Made by a program: the position numbers and the translations under genes. 64,000 nt of DNA from Brugia malayi. Taxonomy: Eukaryota > Nematoda > Chromadorea > Rhabditida > Onchocercidae. Below, piece after piece: positions 1-12,966 of this stretch. Under the pieces are notes generated by a model, which worked only from the letters and a program-made list of their open reading frames with translations, made no database searches and was not told the origin of the DNA. The stretch is taken from contig NW_025062479.1 in assembly GCF_000002995.4 (NCBI RefSeq), forward strand, positions 4,025,221 through 4,089,220, in the 5' to 3' direction. Within the stretch, counting starts at the first letter, position 1; every line of letters begins with the position of its first letter.

Positions 1-1339
1 GTATTTTTAATTTCGGAAATATTTCGACGTAACACTTTTATTACTGTTTAAACACTTATATTTGCAAACCGACCAGCTGTTGCACTGCGCTTTGTACATG
101 GTTGGTAATAACCACTTTTGCTTGGTTTTTAACTTTCCTCCTTCTCGTTCATTTTTGATTGTTGTTTACACCACACTACTGTATCTATTCCTGCTTAGCT
201 TTGCCTAACATAATAGTTTGTTCGTAGTCAAAATTAAGGACATCGAATTTCTTTAGGTTTTTAAATCAAGATTTAAACTGAATTGAATCCCCTGTGGAAA
301 TTATAAGATAGTGAGATATAAAAAAGGAACTGCATAAGTTCTTTCAATTACTGGTTAAGAGAATGGCTGGCACGTTTTTGCAGTGTCACACATCCGTTTG
401 CTAAATTCTCTTCGGTGTAAGAAACGCTTAATTTACATTAAGGAAACGGTTTGTTATTGAACTTCTTTTTAGATAACTCTTCATTTTTCTAATAATTTTC
501 CATGTTCAGGTGGCTACACATTGTTTTCATTAATTTTCCTTTTACACTCAACTGCACTGACGTATCATCACAGTGTCGCATTTTCTTGTTTGAATTTGAT
601 TTGTGCGTACTTCTGCTCATTCATTAAATGTTGTTCAGGTCCTTACATATATCATAAAATGCTTCTTAAAAGACCTAATTTGTCGCAGTTTTCCAGCATA
701 GTTTCATGTAATTTATTGCAAGCTACCTCCACTTATAAAGAAAGAGAGAGTCTCGAGACTTGACTAATCGCCTCATAATTTTTTGGAAGTACTTACACAC
801 ACAGTTATGAAGTGGTGTGAGATGAAAATTCCATTCCATCCCTCATATATTTTGTTTCATAAAAAGTAACACGGTTATTCTGTGCAATATGTATGAATTT
901 AGAATTGCGTTAATTAGCAAATAATAGCTCCACGGTTAAAATTAACATGTTGCGCGACAAGTTTTTTAAATTTTATAGAAAAAACGAAGCATTATAAAAA
1001 TAATTCGCTGAACGTCGATGATGTATCTTCGTTTTCCACTTCCTCATAATTACTGTTGTGTTTAGCTATAAATTTAAAAGCCAAGTGGACATTTTTCAAA
1101 CTGGATAAGAGAAATTGCCTTATCGAGCTTCAAAGCACAATTCGTTGGGAATTGTTTTTTAATTTTTCTGAGGGTGCGTTGTATGTTTTTAGAATGTCTA
1201 GGGAGTGGAAGAGCTATACTGCAACAGGTTGAATAAGGGAACAGACCACAGCGTTTCCCAAAAAGTCGACGGAGTAATTTGAAGAAAACTAGAGCTAAAG
1301 CCTTTTCGGGAAGTTCCTTTCGATCAAAGAGAAAAATTG
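1..1339. other. No gene recognised (left edge)
   Basis: AT-rich sequence downstream of the 3' end of the GABA-B receptor gene. Open frames here are short (80 residues or fewer), show no splice-linked continuation and resemble no family I know. It may include the 3' UTR of the minus-strand receptor gene. Confidence 0.5.
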
Positions 1340-4300
1340 TTAACTGGAATTTTTGTTTTTGCTAAGTCTGAAGATGTTACCCATATTTTCGCTTGGCAAA
1401 TTTTCGATCAAGGCAGTTGTTGTGAGTGCAGTTGGAAATGACTGTGTTATATTTTCATCGCTAGTGCTGCCACATAAACGTTCACGAAGTGGAATGCCAG
1501 TTGTTTCTTGAATATGTTTTCCCAAACGTTGTTGATAATCTGCGATTTTTTTTTCCTTCTAGAAAATAATTTTAATTAAAATTTCTTCAGAGAAGAAAAT
1601 CGAACTATCCGTGTTCAAATAAGGTCTAAAAACAATACCATTCAAAAAAGAGTAAATTCTAAGATGAAACCAACATGCTCTATTTGACATTTCAGATCGG
1701 CATTCTCATGAACAAGCTGTTGACACCGTTTTTGCTCTATCCCGGCATCAACTGGATGATACAATGGTTTAGTACCATCATTTTTCTCACCACTTTTAGG
1801 TATCCGACGTATATGAACAATTTTTGGCAAAAATATTAAACCAAGCGTTATATACGTACTCAGTAAAACTGAAACTATGACAGTAGTCAGTACTTGTTTT
1901 CCCTAGATTATCTTTTTATGCTCTCAAGAATTTGCTGAATTCAAAGGATTACGATAAAAAAGTCACATATAGTGGAGTGGTTCATCCAGTGAGCAATAAA
2001 TAATTTAATTACAAAAATGGCAATGATAATAATAATTAATAATAATAAATAATGATATAAACAAAAGCGGTTTCAAACTTTCTTATTTTTCCTACTAGTA
2101 AGATGTACTAAATATCCAAGCTTTAATGAATAAGGAAAAGTTCAAAAAAAAAAAAAAAAACCAGTAATGCTTATAAAAGCAAAATTGGCATCAGACTGAG
2201 ATCGAATAAGAAAAGTGACAATTGGTCCAGTTATTAGAGATAACACGGCAACGTTATATATAGCCAAACCAACGAAGCGTAGATCGTTCACAAAAAGAGG
2301 TTTTAAATTACGTGTTTCATATGCAAGGAAAAGACCAAGCACCAACAATAAGCATTTATAACCCATTACCAAGCCTATAATAACGACACTTTATTAGTGT
2401 TTAAAACTTAAATTATAAAAATATTCCAAATAGTTACTGCAACGCCATTATAAGATTTTCTGAAAAACAAACAAAATTAAATTACACCTGTAAAAGATAA
2501 AGATGAAAATTGTAGAAATATAAAATAAAACAGGAATTCACAAAAGTGTCAAAGAGAAATCATGAAAATGCCCCTCTCTATAAAATATACCACTACAATT
2601 GTCCATTAACAAAGATCAAAGCAAAGATGCTTCTTCTCAAAAGGAACACCACCGAAACAAAATGTATCGTTGCATACAAAATTAATTTGCCGGTGTTTGG
2701 AAATTTAATAGTTTTCAGAAAACTTCATGCCTGTCCACATCTCTTGTCGTTCACTTTGACACAGTTCAAGAATCGGGAGAAGCATAATATCTTCTTCAGT
2801 TCCCATCGGTGGTTCCTGTACAAAGGGAAAAGATGCAAGAAAGAAGATAGTCTGTTTTATATAAGAGATCAAATTTCTGGGGATAAATGAATGTTATAAC
2901 CGTTGAACAGAGTTGTTGTTGACAATCAGAAATAACTCAGGAATAATTTTCTTATCGAGATTTTACTGTATTTAAGAACTATGCATTTTCTGCAAAATGC
3001 ATAATTCTTAAAAAATCGTTTTTATTTCTTACTTGTAGTGGAAACCGTTGCTCGACCCTCTGAATTGGATCAAATGTAAACCAACAGGCTATTATAATTA
3101 TATCGACCACAAAAAATGCAGTAACTACGAGGTAGAATTTGCATGCAGGTACTGGCTGAAAAATAGAAAATAGCAAATTTATCAATGTAGAAGTATATCG
3201 TAAAGCTGGAAATTACAAAAGTGATGAGACGCTGTGAAAACAACTTATAGTATCCTTTAAGATTCAATGTTGTGTTCGATTTTTGTAAGTTCAGTGTAAT
3301 ACCTGGCCCGTAGTTGGTTTGGAAATAAGATGCTGATTTTCGGTTGAGCCTAAGCGGTGAACAACCCAAACTTTGGCAAACATTGACCCATAAGCAAACG
3401 TGAAACCAACCATCAGAAGTGATATTTGTGACTAAAAATTGAAAGTAGTTGAGCTTAATAAACAAAAAAAATTAAGCCTTAATCTTAATTTTTTAAGTTA
3501 TTTCAATTTTACTTAAATTTAAACTAACATGACAAAGTAGCGTGAATGAATGCTTTGGAACAGTGATTCCACGTGCTGGTAAGCCGAGCAACAATAAGCT
3601 CAGACAGCACAGTATACATCCAGCAAGAAGTACATTGTTACACTGCGGTTGAGATTCCATTATTATCCTGAATACGAGTCATTGGGAACTTCTTCTTTAT
3701 AGAATCAAGAAATCTCAACTGCTGTATCTATAAACAATGATGCTTGATTGTTAAACTAATGAACCTAACTTTCAATAATACTAATTTAACAAGCCAAATA
3801 CAAGTTTTTTCATTCGTGTAACGTTAATTCCACATTTGTAGCCTAATTATTCGATCTTTTTTGTTGATGTACAAGTGAAAACACATGAAAGGAAAGAATT
3901 GTTAATATTTCTGCACAGTAAAATTGTTGATCCAAACCGTATGTATTATTTATCAACAAAAGAACACCAAGATCGACTTTTAAAAGAGGTGTTTATAGAA
4001 AATAAAACAGTTAGTCACAAGATATTATAGAACTTGATATTTTGAGACAACCTACCTGTTTACAGCAAAAAAGTATATGTTTGTTAACATTAGGAATAAG
4101 AAGCAAATCACTAGTATTTAAACTGTGAGAATTTTTGCAGACGGTTTGAGAAATTTGCAGACTAGAGCTTTTAGTGTGTTATGACTATGTGAATGAGTGC
4201 TTTTTGTTTTTTCTTATAGCTCCTAAATGACGTCACTTATCAATCACTTCTTACAGTAGATGGATACAATAATCCAGTTCAATAATGAAATAAACTGACA

Positions 4301-5410
4301 CCCTATCAGAGTTCTTGACGTTAAATATGAATATGATACATGCGACAAAGATTCCAATTACTGCCAGTAACGCAATTGCATAATATAACTGAAAAAGTAA
4401 CTAATCAATTTCTCACTGTATTTCCAACTGAAATTTGTCAAATAAAATTTCAATTTGTGAAATCTGAAATGATTAATAAGCTAGCAAAACTATCTCTAGA
4501 TCAACCTCTAGATCAACGGTAAGAAGCCATTCTTGTATAAGAGTCGAGTCCGGAGGAGGTAATCCATTCATTGTTGAAAACTTTTCTTTATCATACCAAT
4601 CAAGATGAAGTGTTGTTGTATCGTAAATACCTAGCATTTGATATTTTCCATCTGTAAGAATTTTTTCTCATCAGTATTTCAAAGTTTCAGCAACAACGAA
4701 ATGCTTAAAATCTACTTATTAAACTGAAATTAAAACACTGGGAAAAGTTCTTTTATATCAACCTTGTAGCTGCTCAATCTGTGTTCGTGCAATGCGATCG
4801 CCGAGATCATTGAACATAACCTGACCCTGGAATTTTATAGGATACCGTCGATAGATCTGTTGGTGCAACTTATTAAAAGGAAGAAAAAATTAGGAACTTA
4901 CTGAAACACCCCGAAACTGAGTGTCTTTAACACAGCTGAACAATTTTTTTGCGATGCTTGTATTGTTATAAGCAAAATTCTCAAGACTTTGTCCTACTTG
5001 AAGTTTTGATAGTGTGCAATTGAAAGCCAGTGCAACTGCCCTGCAAACAATTTTTCAGCAAATAACTTCCTAATACAACCGAATGAATAATAACGGCTAG
5101 TGCAGTTTGGACTGCCTGACTTTATTTCATATTTAAATTGGCTGTAATTTTGTTTAACTGTTTCGATAGCCAACCGCTTTGCCAATGGCATTGTTATTCG
5201 ATTAAATTAATGATCTAGCTTTAATTCATAAAGTATTACACAACCTAGTTAGAATAAAAGCTATGAAAAAAAGCAAGATGATATGCAAGCTTGCAATTCT
5301 AAGAAACTCACAATTCAAGTTTTTAACACTACATACACCTTAAAAATCTGAGAGAAAAATATAGATAAGTTTTTGTAATATTTTCAAGTAGTTGCTCCGA
5401 ATTATCTCTG

Positions 5411-5450
<40 letters not shown>

Positions 5451-7553
5451 CATCATATGTACTTTGCATAGATGATTGAAAATGCAGCTAGTCTTAAGGG
5501 AACAAAAACTTCACTCCTTCATCTATTTCATACACTGCTATAGATGTTTACTAGAAAAAGACCCGTGATGCTAGTCTCCGTGTACAACATGCTGCAGAAA
5601 GAACATCGCAAAATATTCGTCCAATCGTATTTTAACACTGTCTTGCAGTTGTCATACGCTGATTATGATATGCCCAGATTAGACTTTGTGCTAATAAATT
5701 TCTGTAAAGTCACAAGGGTGAAACAGCATAAATTTCCAAAAATTTTAATGGGTTTTCTCAATAGAAGTGGAAAAATAATTACCAGACAGCATCATAGGCT
5801 AGGGGAGCTTCTGGAAAACCACCAGTTTCAGCTGGATCAGTGGTCAGCATGCTCATTAGTCGGTTTTGAAACTGTTTACCAGTCATTCCAGAAACTGTCA
5901 GTTCTTCGTCTCTACTTAACATTATGCTTTCCGTTGTGATGTGATACTGCGCTGCTTTGATCATCTAAAAAGGATTTCTTTACTATAGCTCTATCTTATA
6001 CAAGTTTTCATTTCTTATAGCACAAAACAAGTTTTTAATCATTTTTCTATTAATGGAAACCAAAAAAAAAACCAACTTGTTCAGCAGTGCAGTTAAGTGG
6101 TTCATCAGTTGGTGGAATGAACCATGTATCAGCATACCAACCAATAAAAAACCAAACATATTTTCTACCATAGAGATCATGCTTATAGGCCTGTGAAAAC
6201 TGCGGTTATCTAGAAAGTTTTTAACGACTTTCTAAATATGATTTTTCAAAATGTATTTTCAAAATACATTTTTTGAAATTGTTTGTACAAGTTTAGAGTT
6301 TTAAAATCCACAGCTTACCTGACAAAGTACACGTCGAGCCTCAGTAACATAGAACAAACCAACAATAATCCGAGCATCCTGACGTACCAAGGTTTTTACA
6401 GCATCAGAGGGATCACCGTAAAAGCTTTGTCGTTCAACTCGGATACCCTTCTCCCTGCATTGCTCCTCAAGATCCTTAGCTGTTGACGTGAATACTTCTT
6501 CTACTGATTGCAAAATAGTTATTTTCTTCCACTTAAATTTTTGGAAAAGTCTGAGTCTGCAAAAAAGCATGCACATTGTCGATGCAAATATAGAATTTTA
6601 AATAAAATATACATGGGTGAAATCATAAAATTCATGTATAGGAAAAAATACTGTAGGATGAAAAAACTTGGACCTTGTTGGATTTTGCATATTTGCAGTG
6701 GGGTGAGTTCTAAAAAGTGTCGGAAAACGCTGTCTATTGGAGAGCGCTGGAGAACTACCACCATAAGAAAGCTAAAAAGGATGCATCAGAAAAGTTCAAC
6801 TAAAATGCAAACTTATTTGCAACAAATAAAGGAGAAAAAAGAAAAACAAATTTATAAGAAGTCTAACAATATTTACCACAACAAGATTCCAAACTGGAGC
6901 TGCTTCCGCAAAAACGGTTGTCACAGGACTACAACCAGCTAGTAGCATCAATTTTGTTGGAGCCTTATATAGCAATTCATACATTTGCTTTGCTGCCAGA
7001 CCCGGCTGACACTAAAAAATACGTGCTAAGAAAAAAGTGAATACAGTTCACGTAATAATCACTAATTGACGTGCTTGGTTATAATAAAGTATTACTTTAT
7101 TAGTGTATAAAAATGAAAACTGTTTAAAATTTTTTACACTATTACCCATCAATAAAATTTCAGTTCAATCAGTTCTTAAAGTAATAATTAAGAAAAGTCG
7201 ATAGAAAATTTCTGGAAATGTACCTTACTATTATGATAATGTAACTTCAACATATAACCCGGTAATATATTGGTATTGGCATTTACATCCTGAAGGGCGA
7301 TCTGGACAGCCGGTAGACACGCTTCACCACCGGCCCATCCGCCCGAACCTGCTTCCATTGGAAAAACGCCTCCAATATGTAAGTCCACGCAATGAACAAT
7401 TGCGCATAAGCCACTGCTAATCAATAGTTCCCAAATCAACATTGCCACCACATTTCGTTTTCTATTATTCGCTGTTTCACCTGTAATTATGTGTTCCATC
7501 CGTAGATTTATCACTTCACTCCGGGATTTTTGTCTTAAGTTTGGCATTTTCAC
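1340..7553 (-). CDS. gbb-1: GABA-B receptor subunit 1 (class C GPCR), about 16 exons
   Basis: Metabotropic GABA receptor subunit that binds GABA in an extracellular Venus-flytrap domain and works at the plasma membrane as a heterodimer with subunit 2. Exons, approximate: 7553-7224, 7011-6875, 6772-6668, 6555-6317, 6190-6075, 5965-5780, 5040-4903, 4828-4763, 4651-4503, 3663-3530, 3425-3303, 3156-3032, 2815-2722, 2368-2150, 1895-1680, 1560-1340. The residues known to contact GABA in mammalian GB1 all have counterparts: Trp in GGWAGG, Ser in GCSPVT, Ser in YGGSSPALS, His in RTHPTA, Tyr in GLFYVTEAR, Trp in IGWYAD and Glu in [11 protein letters not shown]. The seven-helix region follows (for example [17 protein letters not shown] and [19 protein letters not shown]). 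A C-terminal coiled coil ([15 protein letters not shown]) is the usual dimerisation element. No sushi domains are seen. A hydrophobic stretch ([18 protein letters not shown]) looks like the signal peptide, so the true start may be an internal Met rather than position 7553. Confidence 0.93.
5411..5449. repeat. Poly(A) tract of 39 bases
   Basis: Uninterrupted A run inside an intron of the minus-strand GABA-B receptor gene, which reads as poly(T) in the transcript. Its length may be unreliable in the assembly. Confidence 0.9.
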
Positions 7554-9723
7554 GCGTAAATACTAACAAATGATTTGATGAGATGTGTAATGTAAATATG
7601 GAACAAGTGAGGAAATTACAGAAAAGTAGTGTAAGTTGGACTAAGTAAATATTCAACAAGGTTTAAAAAAACCAAATTTATAAATGGTAGCAAAACGTTA
7701 ACGAAGGATGCAAAATCTGTTTGTGTTGAGAAAGGTTACTGAGTGACTTAAAATCTATAAGGTAAATCATAAAATTATTTCAATAAATAGATGCAGAGTG
7801 TACAATATTTATGGCAGTGTTAGCCATTATTCTTTTTTGAACCAAGTAAGGACAAAACATTTTACCTTTTTTATAGTAAACATTTTGATAATAGGTTGAA
7901 AAGTGAAATTCAAAAGGAAAAACTACAAAAGACGAATTGACTCAAGAGAAACAATTTCTCTCTGAAGTTCTGAGGAAAAAATTCATTACAGTGTTATCGT
8001 TAGTAATGTTTTTTGCATACTTCCTCCTAAATATAACCTTTAATTTCGTTTTCCTTCTGCCCACCGTCGCCCTTAAAAATGATTCGAAATGTTCAATTTA
8101 AAATTATTATTAATACTTATGACCATTAATTACTCCCATTCCTCTTTATATATTTTCTGAGTTTATTAAATCACTCTAATCAGATTCAATACGAAGATCA
8201 TTCATAATTACATCCATTTTCACGCATTATATATAGGAAAGTGTTGCCACTAATCAGAAATATTTCATTTATTCCACTGAAGAAACTCTGACACAAAATT
8301 AAAAAATTCGATAACCAATATTTGAACAATAAATTACTTTTTTCTCCCAGAACCCCTCCTAAGAAATTCAACTCTTCATAGTATTACGGGTATTATAAGC
8401 TAATCCAAAATAAATGTTTGTAATACTTAGGAGAGAAAAACCTAAACAACACAACTGATAAAGATATTCCGGACGAGAAGGGAAACAAATTTGACACAGA
8501 TATCATAGACGAATCAAAATACGATACATACTACAAATATATGACCGAAGACGTAAACTGAAAAATAATTTGATCCTCAGTGTAAGGTAGGTTTCAGGGA
8601 CACGGAAAGAGAGCACTGAAAGGCACACTCAACATTTAAAAATACGAGCACAGACCTATGCAATACAGATGAAAGTGGAAAGTGTTGCGATGTAGAAATG
8701 ATAGACAGTGATACACTGATATCTAACTTCCTTTTTTATTTGTGTGGATATGTTCCAAAACAATGCTTCGTTCCTACTTAACCCATTAACGACGTTGCGC
8801 TACGCGAAAAATGTCATTTACATTAGAACTGATAAACTCTTAAACACCACCTAACTTCACTCCACCTAGACTATCTGGAAATAAGACTCGAATATATGTG
8901 GTGACACATAAGTAGATGAAGAGATGACACATAATGGACTTCTATTATCTGTTATCATCTAACGCTAGGCGTAAGCATCTAATATAATTATTTTTAACAC
9001 ACATGTTAGCATTTTAATGTTGATATGTAAAGAGGGAGGAAGAAGAAAAGAAATGATTAGACTTAACATTGCACAACATTACAACGAGATGCTTTCTGCA
9101 AATGCAGCTTGGAAAACAGAGTAAGAGCTAGGCGATTAAAGGCTTGTTACATAGGTAACCTATATTATGAGAGATTGTTGCAAAGTCCAGAAGGTAAGGC
9201 ATCAATCAAATCTCTCACCTCCTCTCTTTCTAACTGTTGAGGGCCAAGAAACAATGTTACTTTGCACATACCACTGGAAATCTGCTACTCAGACCTGCTA
9301 ACATAAAAATTTTCTACTTTTTAAATAAGTCGCAACGATGACTGTGTTTAGTAATATCTGAGCAAAATACATGTAAAAGAAACCTCAAGGGATTACAAAT
9401 CATTTCACTTATCGGATGCAACTGCAGCACTTGCTAAATGAAAAATTAAAGAAGTAGTACTACAGGCGAAATAAACTGAATTATTTAAATACAAAACAAA
9501 AGCAGAACTGAACATAGGGAACCGATATTTTAGCCTTCAATTACGGCTTTGGCTGTCAAACTTTTAGAACTAAATATTCCACGCAACTTCTTATGTTTTC
9601 ACTTCGAAAATTACAAACCCTAGACTATATAACCTGCAAGAGAATTTTATTGAAAAGTAGTGAAAAAATTATATTTTAAAATTTTCAAATCATCCTTTAA
9701 AAAGCCGTAAGAAACTGGAATGC

Positions 9724-9852
9724 TAAGCTCATCTAGAATGCATTGGTAATGTTATTATGAAGTATAGCACCACCAATCATTCCGCCTAGAGGACATTTTA
9801 AGTCGATGTTACTGTGCCAAATTAAAGTACCATCAGAATTGTTTTCTTTAAA
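9724..9852 (-). repeat. Diverged direct repeat, copy 1, coding-like on minus strand
   Basis: About 130 bp similar, by eye at roughly 80-85 percent, to 10293-10424 in the same orientation. On the minus strand this copy has an open frame that includes SDGTLIWHSNIDLKCPLGG and then ILHNNITNAF before a stop. The other copy keeps most of these residues, with changes concentrated at silent or conservative sites. This suggests two decayed copies of a once protein-coding segment. The source family is not recognised. Confidence 0.6.
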
Positions 9853-10292
9853 AAGAAAGAAAATTGTGCGGATAAGGGAAACATCGAAAAGCCGCTTCTG
9901 ATGGAAAAATAGGATAGTGTGCGGATATGCTAGGAGTGAGAATGATGTAGCTGTGAAAGACTGGATATATGTATGTCGTTTACGATGAAATGTTGTTGTC
10001 TCCCTCCACGATCTGCTGTGAAATTATTGATGTCCTTGAAGCATCATTTCACACCCTTAAAATGCATTTCAACCGACACAGATAATACTTGCAGTTTTCT
10101 TGCAAGAAACATCGATAGCTCTCTCGGCAGTTTACATCAAAAAAGGCTGCAGAGGGATTATAACGATAGCATATATATATATATATGGTCGGATAAAACC
10201 AGCGTCCGTCCATTCGTAATTCTGAATCGATGGAATTCGCATGACGAAACATTTGAGGAAACTAAGAGATCTGTTTCATTAGACTTGAATGA

Positions 10293-10424
10293 TAAGCTCA
10301 TCTGTAATGCACTGGTAATGTTATTGTGAAGCATAGCACCACCATCAATCATTTTACATAGAGGACATTTTTATTGGATGTTAAGGTGCCAAATTAAAGT
10401 ACCATCAGAAGTGTTTTCTTTAAA
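10293..10424 (-). repeat. Diverged direct repeat, copy 2, broken frame on minus strand
   Basis: Second copy of the 9724-9852 segment. The minus-strand frame retains SDGTLIWHLNIQ, then a stop codon, then KCPLCKMIDGGAMLHNNITS. The in-frame stop shows this copy is not functional as read. Copies are about 570 bp apart and lie just outside the large inverted repeat. Confidence 0.6.
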
Positions 10425-11412
10425 CAACCTTAAAGTTCGTATGAAACTTTTAACAAACAAGTGAGAGATAACCTTGCTGGATTGAAGGGCTTCGGACATA
10501 GTCGTCATTTTAATTAAATAGCACTTCCAACGTGATCAGGTATTTCTTGTTTTCCGTTTTTCCCTCCCTTTTTTCTATCTCAACTTCTCCTATGCTTTCT
10601 CCCCATCCCTGTTTTACTGAATCACAACAATTTCAGATCCAAGAAACAAATAACCAATTTAAAATTAAAGTAGTCCGGAACAATCAAAAATTCCCAAGTA
10701 CAATTTACACTTTTGATGTTGATTACTATTTTATATCCGAGACGTACACTTTTATCTCAGTGTTTTCAACACAAAATTATGAAAGTCTGGATGTATTTGA
10801 AGTGTATTACATGCGTGGAATACTTTATAAAAGAGGCACAATATTACCCTAAAATAAGCAGTCAAATGAAATTGACTACGAAATTTCAAATGTTTACTTT
10901 CAATAACTGCTGATGTTGAGATGGTGCAAAAAGCACGAAGACAAAAAGAAAAGCTTCATGAGAGAAGAGAGAAATAAAGAAACATAGCGAAAAATTATAC
11001 AAAACATAGCTTTATTGCGTGCAAAAGATTGCATAAATTTCAATAATTCAAGAGAAGAATAAGAAATGAATAATATACAATACGTAGAGCAATAAAGTAG
11101 TAAAAGGTGCAGACTGAAAAACATAGTAATTATGAATTGCAATCAAACTGGAACAAGTATAGGAGTAATAAGGTATGAAAACAAAAGGATTAAATACTTT
11201 GAAGGCTTAAAAATAAGAGTCAAACTAGGCTACTGTTATTGGCATTTCTCATTTGCAAGTATATTACCAGGCAGTCTATATATACAGAAACTTAAGCTTA
11301 ATAACTGAGATATTCAAAAGGAAAAATATTTATAGCACACTGTCTGAAAATAAGAATTAAATGTTTTGAAAGTAGAAAAGTTCCTCAAATAATATTTGCA
11401 ATAAAATCTAAC

Positions 11413-12527
11413 CTCTTTCCTGATTCATCTGTAAGAGTCAATGTAAATTCTTCGTTGCCTGGCCAGCGATCACTTTCCCTGAAGACTTTAGCTCGCGTGA
11501 AATCTGGGATAAACAAATCTGGACAATCACTGCGTGAACTGTGGCCTTCATTCATATGTTGATCTAAAATTTGCATTCAAAAAGCAAGCTCATGCTAAAT
11601 GACGAGTCCTGGCATACCTCCTGTAATAAACTAAATACAAATAAGCAATAGGCAAAAATAGAAAATTTGAAATGGTCGGAATTCCAAAAATACTTACTAT
11701 TTCTTTCTGGATAAATATAAGCAATACAGGGTACATAATCACATCTGATATTTTCGTACGGTAAACCGTTCACCTCATTTCTGAAAATTTTCCTGCAAAA
11801 TGCATACAGCGGGAAAATGCCTTTATTTTCCTTGCCGTTATTAAAACGGTTTCCTCACAGAGTTCAAAGAAAGATTTTGCTTAGGCAAATCAACACAAAA
11901 TCAGTAATAAATCTTTCACTTCAATCAAAACAAATATCTACCACTGTAATGAAAATTAATCAAAATTTCACACTATTTTACAATTCAAAGTATCGATTGT
12001 TTCAAATGAACACCTTTTAACAAGATTTATTATGAGGGCACGGTCAAATAGATGTGATTCCATACATCCATAAAAGGCATTTAAGTGCTTATCATAAAGA
12101 GCCAATGTGCTTCGATGAACCAGTTTTGCTCGGGTTACTTGCCTTTTCAGCTTAAAATTTACACCACTGCTTTCGTCCTGAATTTTGCTATATTATCAGT
12201 TTGAATAAGAAAGTTGGAACTATTCCCACTCTTGCAAAATCGACAAGGCGAGCAAAATGTTATCAATCAATAATAGACAAGCGTTTGTCTAATCCCTTTA
12301 GTGGTACCCGTCAAAGACTTAACCAATTACCCCGAAATAAAAGTAAAGCGTGCTTCGTTTAAAATAAATATTGGGTGCATCTTTCCACTTCAGCAAAGCA
12401 ATCGATATAACTTACTGAATCACAGAGACATGACAGGCTTTGTTGAGAAGTTTGTTTTTTTGTAACAATTTCATTAAAACGTTCACTGAACAGAACAGAT
12501 TGACGCTTTGCCGTTATAAAATCATTC
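11413..12527 (-). pseudogene. Truncated duplicate of DENND2-like gene (5' exons only)
   Basis: Mirror copy of the first four identified DENND2-like exons, at 12527-12416, 12177-12014, 11792-11698 and 11563-11413. The sequence is identical to the right-arm exons, with intact splice sites and frame. It covers the uDENN part (LYDKHLNAFYGCMESHLFDR, then NGLPYENIRCDYVPCIAYIY) and the first part of the central module (NEEFTLTLTDESGKR). The copy ends in the next intron: homology stops at 11049, only 30 bp before the point where exon 5 (RTFAYCVRHLIRR) begins in the intact gene. No exon 5 or later exon is seen further along the minus strand. It cannot encode a complete DENN GEF and is probably a recent non-functional duplicate, unless it expresses a short uDENN-only product. 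Confidence 0.8.
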
Positions 12528-12916
12528 CTTAAATGATTTTAATTAATATCAAAGAAACTAAATCACTGTTTGGAAATTAGCTAATAGCGGACAACAAGTA
12601 ACAAGCAAAGAAATGACCTCAACTTGTGAAATCTATCGGACCAGTGTAATGTGATATCTCCGAATTTTGGTCAAAACTAATCATCCCTTTCATCTACCAT
12701 TTTTTGTATGATTGCTGTATTCAAAATTATAGCATCACGTAAATTTTGACTGGAAAAATTTAGTAAACAGATATGTTGTCACAGGTGTAATGAATCATAG
12801 ACAGGCATACACAAAAGTTAACAAATCGATAGGAATCTTGGATTGAGAAAGGTCTGTTTACTGAATATGTTTTTCAGTTCTTCTTTCAAAATAAGAGGAA
12901 ATACACAAACAGATAT

Positions 12917-12918
<2 letters not shown>

Positions 12919-12962
<44 letters not shown>
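12919..12962. repeat. (AT)22 microsatellite in left arm
   Basis: 44-bp AT dinucleotide run. The mirror position in the right arm (18440-18467) has 14 units. This is the only difference I found between the arms. Confidence 0.9.

Positions 12963-12966
<4 letters not shown>

Larger units (their letters stand above)
7554..11048. other. Intergenic region between gbb-1 and the inverted repeat
   Basis: About 3.5 kb upstream of the GABA-B receptor start. It should hold that gene's promoter, but I see no clear motif. The only structure I can support is the diverged direct repeat near 9.7 and 10.3 kb, listed separately. Other open frames (for example near 10.5-10.9 kb) are AT-rich and lack splice or family support. 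Confidence 0.55.

Noticed and set aside
6508..6942. 144-codon plus-strand frame
   Set aside because: It is the reverse-strand shadow of GABA-B receptor exons and introns, Lys-rich from intronic A runs.
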